This document shows positions 46,701 through 59,090 of a stretch of 64,000 nucleotides of DNA, piece by piece. The stretch comes from Coprinopsis marcescibilis. Taxonomy: Eukaryota > Basidiomycota > Agaricomycetes > Agaricales > Psathyrellaceae. Positions within the stretch are counted from its first letter, which is position 1, and every line of letters begins with the position of its first letter. The translations under genes and the position numbers were made by a program. The notes beneath the pieces were generated by a model. The model was given only the letters and a program-made list of their open reading frames with translations, was not told the DNA's origin and made no database searches. The stretch is taken from NCBI GenBank assembly GCA_004369085.1, contig ML210176.1:164949-228948 (forward strand). The letters run 5' to 3'.

Positions 46701-48490
46701 ATGGCCTCCTTCGCTTCCCTACCCACCGAACTGCTGCTCGAGATTGGAAAAGCGGTGAGCATCCGAGTTGGGCGTCTAGCATCACACTAGTGTCCGGAGA
46801 CTAATATCGAATGGACTCCTGTAGGCCGGAAATGCAAAGGACCTCCGCGCTTTATCGCACAAGTTTTCAGACTTGTTCACGGACGTAGTGTTCAATCATT
46901 TGACCTTGGACTTGTCACGGGTGGAAGATCGCCCCCAATTACAAGCGATTGAAATCCTGCAGCACTTTTCCAAGAGGCCGAGAATTGCAGAAGCGGTGAG
47001 GGAGCTGGAGATCGGGTGGCTCTCGCTGCATCTCCCAGACGGCGCGTGGAAGACATGGGCGGAATACCACCTCAAGGCGAACCTTATCTCTGGGATACGA
47101 GCAATGCGATACCTTACCAAGCTTAGGTTCGTCTTATCTATCCTGTTATGCGCTAATTCAATGGCGATCCAACAAGGTGTATGTGTGTTGATTCACTGTT
47201 CACTTGGTAGCTGGGAACCAACCTTTCGCGAAGAATCTATCGTTCAGCAGACAGTTATGCACGCGCTTTGGCCTATCCTACCCTCCTTGACCGCGATAGA
47301 CATTTCAGTCAGTGGGTTAGCTGGAGTCTGCTTATCCCGACCTGCATTTCACTCGTTTCTCGGCAGACTCTCCTGCCTCACAATTCTCTCCCTCGACGCG
47401 AGATTCGGACTGTCAGAGGACGAATGCCATACAACCATCGAAGGACTTGCACAGACCATCTGCACAGTATCCGGCACCCTGGAAAGCCTGAATCTCCGGC
47501 TATGCGTAAACTACCGCGAACCCGACAGCTCATTCGACATCCAAGAGCTGTTCCCCGCCGGTTACCCCCCGCCGAACAAGCTGATTTGGTTAAAACTCGA
47601 GCTCACCCAGCCACTCTCGCTCAGCAGCTCCACACTTGTCATCCCTCAACTATCCTCCCTCAAAGAATTCCACTACGTCCGCGACCATGAACAACAGGGC
47701 CTCCATAGCACGACAAACAGGATAAACGACGGTAGCATCTGTATCTGGAAAGCCTTCAAGAACACGCAAATCCACTTGAAACGCGTCTTCTGCACGCGCG
47801 CTTGCGCAGACCTGCTCGACTATCTCGCAAGCTGCGTCGGAGAGCTGGAGGTACTTCAATTGGAGGATTTCAAGTGGGCTGGGCGCTCGCTGACCAAAGA
47901 AAGAAAGCTGTCGCATGATTTCTTTAGTCGAGTGCTACCATTACTCCAACCATACCTTACAACACTTATCATTCGAACGGAATCTGGGCCGGGTGTGTGG
48001 TCGTTCTCGGCAGAGACGGGGAAGCTGTGGAAAGGCATGGGAGGGGAGTTCCAGAGACTGAGGGAGCTGGAGATATCTGTGTTCCACAGAACGGTGCTGG
48101 AGGATTTTGACAGCGCATGGAGTGACGACTTGGAGGACACGGAAACAGAAGGAGATGCCTTGGTGAATATCCGATTCTTTCACCGTAAATACCTTGCAGC
48201 CCAGCTTACCCACGCATTAGGGATTGTTCCTTGACACCATCGCCCAAAAATCGTTGTTCCCCTGCCTCCAATACGTCATCCTTCATCCAGTGTACAACCG
48301 GCTAACCAACAGGGACTACGATTACCGCGAAACGCATCTGGAACAAGTCGACTTGCACGATTTCTTCCTTTCCGACCCAGAGGGTAACGAACCCACCGTG
48401 CCCCCAATCGTTCGTTTCTTCGAGTTGCACAGCGAATACCAACTGGCCCGCCGTCCAATCTCAGCGCCCAATGCGATGACCACGCACTGA
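46701..48490 (+). CDS. F-box-like protein with leucine-rich-type repeat region
   Basis: Exons 46701-46754, 46825-47126, 47211-48162, 48221-48490; 525 aa. The N-terminus reads LPTELLLEIGKAAGNAKDLR then ALSHKFSDLFTDVVFNHLTL, the pattern of basidiomycete F-box proteins, which recruit targets to SCF ubiquitin ligases. The body has irregular Leu-rich segments (SCLTILSLDARFG, GTLESLNLRLC, GELEVLQLEDF, FQRLRELEISVF). The second intron (47127-47210) is 84 nt with no in-frame stop, so its retention would add 28 residues. The last intron (48163-48220) is needed to reach the C-terminal exon; without it the frame stops at 48234. Target unknown. Confidence 0.75.
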
Positions 48491-48564
48491 TATATCCACA
48501 TTTTTGATTCAGGATGTTAAAACGCGCTACATATCTAGAACACAAATTCCAAAAGCATGCCAAA

Positions 48565-51500
48565 TCACGCAATAACAATCTCCCAATCCCGCGTAATCTC
48601 AACCTTTGGATCCTTCACAACCAGTGTGGCAGCACCACCGTCCACACGGCCTGCAGCCCCAACACCCTCCAAATACTCCCACTCAACCTCCTTCCCACCA
48701 ACCTTCACACTCTTCGGCTTCTTTTCCACGCCAAGCACAATAATCCTCTCAACCCTCACACCCTCCAAACTCTTCGCAAACTCGTTCCGGTCGTCGTATG
48801 AAGTCAGGGATACACCATCCACAGCATCCCCCGGTCGCTTCTTGCCCAAATCCGAGCTTGAAATGCTGATAACCTTGCCCTTCTTGGACGCTGTGAACCC
48901 ACGCCAGACGAACTGGCCAGACTGGTGCGACCAGGTCTCGCCATCGTCGAGGTAGAGATCGCCGCTGGCCGTATGCGTGTTGCTGAGTGCGACGCGGAGG
49001 GTGAATGGGTCGTGTTTCATCAGGCTCGAGGCGCGGCGGGGGCGTTCGCGGGTGGGGACGATGGACCCGCCTCGGATGAGCAGTGGGACTTGGTGCAGAC
49101 CCGCGGGTACGTTCACGTTCCGGCCGCCTGCTGCTCCGCGGTATGCAAAGTGGTTAAAGTAGTCGTAGTAGACCTAGATAGATATGGACAGTTGAGAATG
49201 AGAACTGTTAGACAAAAGTGAAAACGCACCTGGTCCTCAGCAAGGTAAACACTCGCATCCCGCTTATTCTTCTCAGTAACAGGTTTGACCAACAACCCAA
49301 ACTGTCCGATATAATATTGGTCGTCGATGTCGAATCCGTTCTTGTCCTTGGGGAACATCACATATTGGGGCCTGCACAAGTGTACATTCATTAGTAAACT
49401 AACACACCGAAGAGGTCAACAGTCCAAACGCACCTAAGAACCGGAACACCCGTAACAGTTGTCTCTCTGAACGCGGTATACCACATCGGGAGCATAGTAT
49501 ACCTAAGCCTGAGAACACTGTATACAATGCTCTTGTAAGGCTCGTCGAGAAGGTACGGCTCGCGTCGCTTGGTGTCGATATGCGCGTGGGCCCTGAAGAA
49601 GGGCGCAAAGGCTCCGACCTGGTACCACCGGACTAGCATCTCAGGCTCGGGGTTCCCGAAGAACCCGCCAACATCAGCTGTAGTACAGGGTCGTCAGTGC
49701 CAAGTTTTATGGGAGGTGGAAGGGTAGAAGGTAGAGAGAAAGAGATACTGACATCCAGCAAAGCTCAAACCACCAACCCCATTTGACAGCACCATCTTAA
49801 TCCCAACAGCCATATGTTCCCAAGTACCCAAATTATCACCAGTCCACATCGCGCCGAACCGTTGTGACCCGGCGAAGAAGGCGCGAGTGAGCACGAAGGG
49901 GCGTTTAGGGACGTCACCACGGGCTGCGACTGCTTGCCATGTCAAGTTGCTCTGCACACAAGTGGAGAAACGTAAGATCAACGTGGAAGAGTAAGGGTAT
50001 GGGATAAGGGACTTACGTAGAGCATACCGTTGATGTTGTGCACATCACGGTGTTCCCAACCTCCATAATGGACGTTATCCTTGGGCATCGTGATCTCAGG
50101 TCCGTTGAACACCGAGGGCTGATAAAAACACATTCAGCACAGCGGCAAGGCAAGGCAAGGCAAAGACGCCTCACCTCGTTCATATCATTCCAGATATGCA
50201 CATCTTCGGTACTCTGCGTCCACGACCAAGAGCCATCAACCTGCGGCGTAGTCTTGAACAGCGATTTCCACCAATCCCATGAAGCAGGATTGAAGAAGTC
50301 GACCCAGGAGCTGCTTCCGGGCCAGCACCACCCTTCGTACTCGCCTTCCCCACTCTTGGGCTTGACGAGCACTTTGAGGTCCGAGGCTTGCTTGAATGCG
50401 GGGTAGTTTTGTACGCGTTTGAGATGAGGGTCGACGATGACGACCATCTAGAGACCCGTCAGTTCCTTCTTCTAGAAACCCGCCGAAGAAGAAATCGCAC
50501 CCACCTTGCGACCATTAGCAGCCACATCATTAACCATCTCAACCGGATCCGGGAAAGTCTTCTCATTCCACATGAAATACTTGTGATCCTCCGAATACTC
50601 AATATCCAACCACAATACATCAACTGGAATATTCTCCTCGTCGAACCGTTTCTGCACGCTCCGCACATCCTCCGAGCTCACATAGTTCCACCGGCATTGG
50701 TGGTAACCCAGACTCCACTGAGCCGGGAGTACGGGGGTGCCGGTGAGGCTTGCGTATTGGCGGAAGACGGCTTCGGGGGTGGGACCGGGCAGGATGAAGA
50801 GGTCAAGGATCCCTGATTCGCTGATCCAGTGCGTCTCGGTGGATTTCTCCGAGCGATGCGACACGTCGATCCACGTTTCACTGCCGACGACATGGAAGAC
50901 TGCGACTGTGGAATCTGCAGAGTGCGCGTGTAGGAGGGGGATAGAGCCGTAGAGCGAGACGGGGGAGCTGGCGAGGTACTCGAACACATCGGCGTTGTAG
51001 AGTCGGTAGGGGTCGGTAAAGTGTGGGCTGTCGCCTGTGGTTGTGGGCAGGGCAAGTCGGGTAGCGTGTTGGGGGATTCCGTAGACTGTGCCATGATTTG
51101 GAAAGTTGATGTCAACTGAGAGGGATTCGGGGCCTGTTTGGGTTGGTATGAATATGGGCAAGATGATAGATGAAGGCGTTAACTTACCCTTTGGCTTGGT
51201 GTCAGTCCAGGTGCCAAATGTCTCCTCCCACAAAGCGTCTTCAGTTTCACCTTCGAACCAGGCGCGGTGGTTCACTGGTGCAGCTTCGAGAACGACCTGT
51301 GGTTCCCCATCGGTTGGTTGCGACTGCTCCGAGCTCGTTTCGGTCGCTGCTGGAGGAGGCTCTGGTTTATTACGGAAATGTTCCATATGTAACAGGCCTT
51401 GTCCGTTGACTACGACTTGCTCGACTCCTCCACGATACAATGTAATCTTGAGTGGTTGATACGAGATGACAACCTCGATCTCCTTCTTCGGTCCATATGT

Positions 51501-51923
51501 CGCGCGAATGGCATCCCTGCCCGCCGACCACTTGATATCTTGGCTGATTCTAGGCTCGGAAATGAGAGCCCACGAGGCAGCTTCGTCGTATCTCTTGCGC
51601 AGTCCCCCAACCTCGTCTATCCGCGCACGAATGACTCCGTCGTCCTGGATGCGGACCTCGAGGCCAAAGTTGACTTCAGGGTAAAGCGAGTTCTTGACGC
51701 CAGCTTTGAAGACGGCTCCTTCTTGTATGGACACGCTTGAGGCGTCCACAGTGTAAGGCGAGTTCCAGGCGGCCCCTGCATCTTTGGCTCGGGCTGAGAG
51801 TGCTCGTCCACGTCGACAGAACCCGGATTGGCTACATGTTTTGAAGTCGTGAGCTTTGAACGCGAGGGTGGTGGATGTGAGGAGGAGGAGGGATGTGACG
51901 CTCACTAATGAGCCTAGCCGCAT
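48565..51923 (-). CDS. ER glucosidase II alpha subunit (GH31)
   Basis: Exons: 51923-51188, 51133-50505, 50447-50175, 50118-50017, 49951-49753, 49677-49434, 49371-49230, 49173-48565; 977 aa. It removes the two inner glucoses from N-glycans in the ER during glycoprotein quality control. It has a signal peptide (1-21, ending TTLAF), GH31 blocks [15 protein letters not shown], the nucleophile Asp543 in [15 protein letters not shown], the acid/base Asp near 619 in [13 protein letters not shown], and [17 protein letters not shown]. An N-terminal CSQSGFCRR cysteine motif is typical of glucosidase II alpha. No KDEL-type signal is present; the beta subunit normally retains the enzyme. Its broken copy lies at 56880-58130. 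Confidence 0.95.
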
Positions 51924-52358
51924 TATTGGGCGTAATCCCTAGTCTGAGTGGAGGAAAAGGGAGTATTGGCCGTCGTGGATGGCTATTGGGGATGTGGAAG
52001 AAGTAATAAAGCCACCTTGAGCGCGGCTCTGACCACGTCAGTCAGTCGAAACACCTTCCTAATTGGGCGTCGCCATCATTTCCTCGAACAAGCGCCCAAC
52101 CTTCTGCTCATTCGACGTGTTGAGACCCTGAATCATTGAATCTGAGTACTGTGTCGATTTCTAGAGTACTCTACTAACTCATTTGAAATTCATGTAATGT
52201 ACCAGACATTCTAGTCACAAAATTTGTTTCTTGGTTTCGCTGACAGACTAATGCGATAACCAGACTTTTGAAACAAGGCAGTCGCTTCCTACTCAGGGTA
52301 ACTAAAAACAAGTGTACAGTATATGTTGCATATCTGGCAATGCTTCAAAATGCGTGTG
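51924..52358. other. intergenic, glucosidase II promoter and NLR1 3' flank
   Basis: About 435 bp. The part from about 52080 to 52358 is recognisably similar to the flank of NLR2 (about 58620-59090), so it belongs to the duplicated unit. Confidence 0.55.
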
Positions 52359-55300
52359 CTATGAATCAGCTGCTTGCTGCAGCAGCTTTACAACCACCCT
52401 GTTTCTTTTCTCCTTCGCAACCATGAGGGGCGTCTTGCCTGTAGCATCTTGAAGCAAATAGTCGATCCCCTCAATCTTCAGAAGCGCCGACACAATAGAT
52501 GACACGCTGAAGCGCGTTTCCACAGCGTGAAAGAGTGCTGTCCACCCTTTCATGTCCGTCGCGTTGATGCTGGCCCCCAATCCAAGCTCAAGCAACCGAT
52601 TGACCGTCTCCACTCTTCTTCCCCTGGATGCATGCATCAAAAGTGTCATCCCATCTTCATCAACACATTGGACATCGATGCCTGCCACCTTGAGGAGGGC
52701 TTCTATGGCATCATCTGAGTGGGGTCTGATGGCATGTACTAGCGCTGTGCGACCACGTATATCCCGAGCGTTAATGTCGAATTGAGCTAGTTGGAGCACT
52801 GACTGGATGATCGTTGCACTACCGGAGCTTGCGGCCAGCATCAAATAGTTCGAGCCGTCGATGGTCGTATAATCTGCAGATATAGAGTCTACCTTGAGCA
52901 GGGCTTCAAAGGTCTTGACCCGGCCCAATGAAATTGCATGCGCCAATGCTGTTTTCCCACTGCTGTCCCTGCAGTCGATCTTGATCCCTTCGAGCTGAAG
53001 CAGCAGGGCTACAACGACATCATCCCCTGCCTGCGCTGCCATCATCAGGGGTGTTATGCCCAAGTCATCGACACGGTTGTAGCCAACCCCGTCGAGCTGA
53101 AGTAGCAGGGATACAGTGCCACCGTGTCCTCCCCTTGCCGCCATCATCAGAGCTTTTTGACCTTGGTCATCCATGCAGTGGTAATCAGGCCCTCCGAGCT
53201 GAAGCAGCAGGGTTACAACGTCCTCCCATCCTTTCTCTGCCACCATCATCAAAACTGTTTGACCCTTGGTATCCACGCGGCTATAGTCGATCCTTTCAAC
53301 TGCTAGCAATATCGTCACAGCCTCCCTTGACCCCCTCGACATTGCGTGCGCCAGAGCTGTCCGTCCTTTCTTGTCTTCGGCGTTGATGTTCAAAGTCCCG
53401 CCGAGTTTGATAATAGTCTCCACGAGCCTCGGAGCATCCGTTTCATGACTCGACGCACGCATCAATATTGTTGTCCCATCCTTGTCCGCTGAGTTGACAT
53501 CGATTCCGGGAATTTGCAATAGGGCTTGAGCTACTTTGGTAGAGAAGTGATAAGCAAGGGAGTACGCAAGGGCTGAACACCCTTGATTATCCTTGGCGTT
53601 GAAGTCGCACTTCAATGTTCCGGAGTTGAGATCGCTCGTAATGGCCTCTGACAATAATATGGTGGGCATAAGGCCATGTGGGCGCAAAGCATTGTAGCCA
53701 CATGGTTTGCCTTTGTGAAAGGCGCCAAGGACCTTAGTACCCTTGGATTGGAGCAACATCCTGACGATATCTTGGTGACCTTCTCGCATTGCCAGATAAA
53801 GAGCTGTCTCCCCGCGACCATTCTGCAAGTTGATGTCAATCCCTTCCGTTTCCAGCAGTAGTTGGACGATGTCGCGTTGGCCAGTTTGGGACGCAAGAGT
53901 CAAAGGGCTGTCTTCGCCCAGCCGCTGGGACCTTCGATTGACGTTGACCCCTCTTTTGGACAGTATGGTCTTGACAACGCCGGCGTGGCGGTTAGCCACA
54001 GCAACGAACAGGGCCGTCCCTCTGTCCCCAGTTCTCATATTGACATTCACTCCCTCTATATCCATCAGGAACGCAACAACATCCTCCCTTCCCGCCATGC
54101 TCGCTAGGATCAAAGGAGTGGATCCACCTGTATCCACACTGTTTAAGGCACTGGTGTGATACTTCGTCGTCTTGGTCGGCTCCAACCGGTTGAAATATTC
54201 ATCAATCCCGTATATGGCGGCAACATGAACAGATTGCAGTGTGTCCACTTGGCAGGAAGAGCGGCTGTGACTCGGAAACGAAGGTAGTCCACGTTTGTAT
54301 TCCGTGTTTTTGTTGTGGTAACATGCTGGGTAGTGCTTGCAATCGTCAATAAATGCCAAGGCTGGAGCAGGCATCGTCTTGGATTTTGTCGCGTGCAAAG
54401 CCCAATGGTCGTAGGGGTAACTTGCCATTGAAGTTCGATCTCCATCAAGGGATATCAATCGGCCCCGTATGTTGTTGATAGAACGAAAGCATTGGGACCA
54501 CATGTCTTGGAATCCATAATGTCGAAGAAATGATATACAGGTGGAGGCGATCAAGGCATGTGGGTCGTCTGGGTAATGAAGCTCCAGACTTTTGGCCAAG
54601 TATTCAGCTGCACTGTAGTCTTCAAAGTGGTTAGAACCCAGACCTATACCACCAGAGATGGATGACTTACGAACGAAGCGGACCTCGTTTCTCGGTCGCC
54701 TGTCCCATTCGGTAGTCGGCTCAACTTGTATTAGACCGCAGCAGAGTGATAGGATGGAGTCAATACCAGCAGGTTCCATTTCCTTGTCGAACCGAAAAGT
54801 CTCTGGGCATACAGAGACCGCGAGGACCAGCTCTTCAACCGTTAGCGGCCTTTGGGCACAAGTAACCCAGATGAGCACCCGTTTCGCAAGGTCAGCTTGA
54901 CGTCCGGGTAACGCCTTGATGCGATCCATCGTCTTGTCATAAATCCCATCCACTCCTCGGGGAAGAACTTCCAAGGCATTTCGTATGTCGCTTTCGCTGA
55001 CACACTCTTTCAACATATCGAGATGAAGCGACGCCAGCAGAAACCTATGCAAACATCAGCAACCCGACACAGAGTGACCAGGTGTTTCAACTCACATCCC
55101 GGACGATTTCAAGCTGATGATCGAGACGACTTCAGCCTTCAACGTCGCATTGTTCATGAGTAGTTTGCGAAGTACCGGCATACGGTGGACCTTCTGGTCA
55201 ATGAGCAGGGCAATATCGGGATCAGAGGCAATGACGGTGATGAACCGAGCACTGGGTACAAGGTCCCTGATAGTGTCCAGCGGGCGAGATGTAATGAAGA

Positions 55301-56329
55301 AGTTGATGGGGAGGGAGGACAATATCTCGAGAAGGTCAACCTGGATATCTGACACGGCTTCGTCGAGACCATCCAGAATGTAGAATGTTTGCTTGAACAA
55401 ACCCGAAGACGCAATTTGTCTCAGTAGGTCAACAACCTCGGCTTCCGATGGGCGTGTGTTCTCACATTCGTGGCGCTCATACATCGGCTCCACGTATGTC
55501 AAGACCTGAGGATGGCGTTCGAGGAGCTGGCGGAGGATGGCCAAGAGGATGTCGATGACCATCAGTCGCTCCGTGTAGCGACAGAAAGCAAAGAGGACGC
55601 AGATGTCTTGGGACTTGGATTTCTCAACAAGCTGCTTCTGTATGTATTCGATCACAATGCATCTGCAATCATCGATAAGAGGCTGTGCATGTCGACAGAC
55701 ATGTAACTCGACCTACGCAAGGACCGTCTTGCCAGCTCCAGCTGCAAGTTTCGGTTAGCAGAGTTGATAGCGTTGGCAAGATGAATACGTACGCATCCCT
55801 GTTGCCCAGACTATCCCCCCTAAGAGAGTCGTCAACCACTCCTGAAACCATTCGCTATCGATAACCGCCCGTCCAGTATCCGGTGTCTTCTTTGCCAGAT
55901 TCTCGTCGTAGATTCCGCGAAAGTTTAATTCACCCAAGTATTTCAAGATTTTGACCAAGGGCTCTGTTCATGTCGATTAGCATGGAGTGGTGTAGGCGAA
56001 AAGGTTTGGGTACCTTCAATGTCCGCATCCACCCCCCCTGCGCTTCTCGGGGTGTTGTAATTTATGCTGTTGACATTGTTGACGTAGCTAATGTTGTTAA
56101 CGTCCCTTCCCGCGACCGTAACAGGGCTGTTATTGAACTGCACCCCATGAGCCCCGTGAAGTACCTGAGTCACAGGCACATTGTGTTGACCTCCTTCAGT
56201 GCAGAGTCTTTCACATTTTCTGAGTTTGCGGGGGGCCGGAGGAGTCTATAACTTCCATCGTTGTATTACACCTGCCTGACGTCAAAATTGAGAGAACGAA
56301 CCCACTAGTTTCGAGAATAAACTCCTCAT
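52359..56329 (-). CDS. NACHT-ankyrin NLR-like protein, copy 1
   Basis: Exons: 56329-56306, 56245-56014, 55963-55793, 55741-55717, 55662-55096, 55044-54671, 54619-52359; 1217 aa. In order: short N-terminus MRSLFSKL; an Asn/Gly-rich segment (HGVQFNNSPVTVAGRDVNNI); a pre-NACHT helix region; Walker A GMPGAGKTVLA (about 141-151) in a 25-nt exon plus neighbours; Walker B-like FYILDGLDEA; FFITSRPLD; the post-NACHT block RVLIWVTCAQRPLTVEELVL; VRFVHYSAAEYL; then ankyrin repeats from about residue 630. Fungal NLR-like proteins of this build act as candidate immune or incompatibility receptors. The 51-nt intron 54620-54670 has no stop and a length divisible by three; only its removal creates the conserved VHYSAAEYL. 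Residue 2 is Arg where copy 2 has Gly. Confidence 0.88.
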
Positions 56330-56740
56330 TTCCCAACAATCCGCAGTTGAAAGAGAACGATGGGGTGAAGAGACAAGCTGTGGGAGACGCCACAGCGCCA
56401 GCTGCTGTGGAACATTTGATAGCATCTCATGTGATCAATGCTGAATATGTAGATCGCGCTGCTGGATAATTTACCTGTCAACTGAATATTGACGGCAGGA
56501 CTACGGTGACAAAAACAAAATTGATATTGAGTGAGTACAGGGGCACAACTTGGAAGGACATTTTGTATTTTTCAGCTGTAACACCCTCCTGTAGTTCGAA
56601 TCCCATGAGCGTTGAGTCATATCTGGGCAATTCAAAACGAAACTTACCCTTTTTGAGCTGGGAGAACGTCGAATGTTTTTGCATTGCCGTATATCATCAC
56701 AAGTTCAGTGCTTCTTCCTCAAATCCTATGGGGGGAATAT
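56330..56740 (-). other. conserved spliced leader upstream of NLR1
   Basis: This segment and 63466-63899 are close copies. Both keep a 59-nt intron (56589-56647 here, 63751-63809 in copy 2) with GTRAGT donor and CTACAG acceptor, and a second donor (GTAAAT at 56474 here). An exon frame reading EGVTAEKYKMSFQVVPLYSL and ending PSIFS is kept in both, with a stop just before the second donor. It is either a noncoding 5' leader with an upstream ORF or a separate small gene. I could not join it in frame to the NACHT protein. Confidence 0.5.
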
Positions 56741-56879
56741 GATCTAGGTTGGGAGAAAGCAAGTAGTCAGCAACCCTGGCAGAGGCGAGGAACACATGGA
56801 AAGTAAGTACAAATGCAGGACGAATGTAAGGACCACGCTTGTCCTCTTTTGAACAGGCTTAGCTGTCCGCGCAATATGT

Positions 56880-58130
56880 GAGCGTTGAAAATTCTCCGAG
56901 TTTGTAGGTTGGAATGCGCGGGCTGCGACTGCTGGCCATGTCAGAGTAAACAGAGTGTTTTGATACTGTTCTGATATCGTGCCCTCGCAGAACTCTTTGG
57001 AACTGGAGCTTCCGACCAAAGTCGGAGGTATAGGTGTTGTAAAATGGGGCTGTTTGGAACGGTGCTTGCACCCTGCAACAGTGTCAGTGTTGATGACGAT
57101 TGGAGTTCTCCGCGTAGGCTGTATGTTGCTCCTACATTGAATAGTGTTATCCTTGCAGAGGAGGCTCAATCGAGCATGCAGAGACATACATTGAGAAGGG
57201 TTCCACCCACGCCCCATGTCCCGGGGTTGCAGGATCTCCAAACAGAACATGGCCCGACGAGACAGCGTACTTGTAAGGCTCATCGAGGAGGTACGGTTCG
57301 TGTCGCGTGCGCATGGGCCCTGAACAAGGGCGTGAAAACTCCGACTTGGCACCAACATACTCGTAGCACCATTGTGAGCATTGATAGCATCACAGGTGCT
57401 CGATATACCCAGCTCACAGCTCTGTCAACTGAGGCCTGAGAGCCAGATGGTGACAAAAGAAAGTTGGTGTTCGGACGAGTATAGCGGTCGCCCGTACACC
57501 TTGGGTACACTTCCAGAAAATCCGCTCCCGCCCTATTTCCCAGTTCGGCGTCTGTATGGTACAGCAGAAAGGGGAAGGGGTTGTTTGATACTGTCCGGAT
57601 AATTGTGAGTGCGGTTCAGCAACCGCACAGGAGGTGCTAAGTACCCAAGTTTGCAGGCCAGGCAGAACAAGTGCGACATCTCGGAGGGACGCTAGGGGGG
57701 GAGCAAGGCCAAGGCATAGGCTGTGTAAAACGTGTCTGTTGGAGCAGCGTTCGGGCCCTCCAATGGAGACAAGTTCAGTGACCATCCGAGCTCTCCACGT
57801 AGGCTGTAGCTGCATCACTGGATTTCATACTGTTGACACTCGATTAAACACGCAGAGGCATGCCTTTAGGAAGGGTTCCCCCATGTCAATTTCCACCCAG
57901 GAAACAGGATTGACAGGAAATGATTCGGGCAACACCGCCCTTTGTACTCCGTCCCTTCCCCGCTTTCGTGCTTGACGAGAATTCTTACTTCAGAAGCTTG
58001 CTTGAAGGCGGAGGAGTTTGTACGCGTTTGAGGTGGGGGGTCGGCGATGACGACCATCTAATCAATCCCTCAGTTAGTTCAAATCAAACTCGAAGATAAG
58101 GGCTCGGAGAAATAATACCCACCCTACTCG
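56880..58130 (-). pseudogene. shuffled relic of glucosidase II alpha (GH31)
   Basis: Three blocks match the intact gene at 48565-51923. Block 57866-58057 matches exon 3 (intact 50270-50450; MVVIADPPP, AFKQASEVRILVK). Block 57260-57375 matches exon 6 (intact 49520-49640; CQVGVFTPLFRAHAHA). Block 56895-56960 matches the start of exon 5 (intact 49905-49953; TWPAVAARAF). The blocks are not in gene order, the catalytic exons are missing, and frames are broken. Two internal segments (about 57080-57200 and 57770-57890) resemble each other, so the relic itself contains a duplication. It cannot encode an enzyme. Confidence 0.8.
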
Positions 58131-59090
58131 CTCGTACCCGCTTGTCTGGGCCTTGTCTCCAAGGTATCAACCACACAGCTGGCTGGAACGCGCGGCAGTC
58201 CATTACTTCTGAGCGTAGTCTGGCTTTGGAATCTTCAAAGACGACCTTGAGAGGCTAATTTCCCCTCTTTCTCTTTGTTTTGTCTAAATCTTGACAAAGG
58301 GCGAGCGTGTCAGTCCTCGAGAACGCAGTTGTGGTGTGAGTTGCCGGAGTCTCATCTATCTATATTCCGTCCAAAACGCGACAAGGCTCGTAATAGACAT
58401 ATCGCCTTCGTCATTTTCCCAATTCATAGCCGAGCAGTAGAGTGTTTCGAGGTGCCGCCAATGGTCACGTTTGTACTGGCAGCAGATGGGGCATTTGGCA
58501 ACAACGCGATCACCACAACAGCAGCGGAAGGACAGCACAGCCACGTTCCATCTCTTGTACTTACCTAGCGTGATGTGACTGCCAAGGTTTCAAAGGAACT
58601 GTTCGTTCGACGTTATACATTCCTGCTTTCTGCTCATTCGACGCTTTAAGTAAACCAGACACACTGAAGCATTGAACCTGAATACTATGCTTGTATAATC
58701 GTACTCTGCAATGTTCCCCGTCACTGCGGTCTGTATGACTCACTTGAATGCGACGGAAGTTTCAATCGCACTAATAACTACCCGTTTGGACTCATTTGGC
58801 TCCAGGCAAGCCTGGCCCACGCTAACTCTACAGAATGCATATAGCTCCTGCCATAGACATTTTCTCGCAGCCAGGAGCCCTGCAGGGGCGCCGTTCTTTC
58901 TCATATCCACGCAACTGTCAAGATTTGAAGGGAATTGTTTCTTGGTTTCGCTGACAAACTAACCATTAATGTGTGATAACTGACTTTTAAAAGAAAGGCA
59001 GTGGCACCCTACTCAAAGCAATACAAAAGCAAGTGCACAGTATATGCTGCATATCCAGTGGTTCAAAAATGTGTACATAATGTAGTGATA
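58131..59090. other. intergenic, NLR2 3' flank
   Basis: About 960 bp. From about 58620 it is similar to the flank of NLR1 (52080-52358). Before that no homology is recognised. Scattered short frames only. Confidence 0.5.

Noticed and set aside
46873..48234. 453-codon frame as the complete F-box-region gene
   Set aside because: It starts inside exon 2 and stops inside the last intron; splicing at 48163-48220 and the F-box exon at 46701 give a longer consistent protein.
52359..55052. Uninterrupted 897-codon frame as a stand-alone ankyrin gene
   Set aside because: It begins inside an intron and reads through the 51-nt intron. The NACHT exons upstream join to it in frame and match the paralog exactly.
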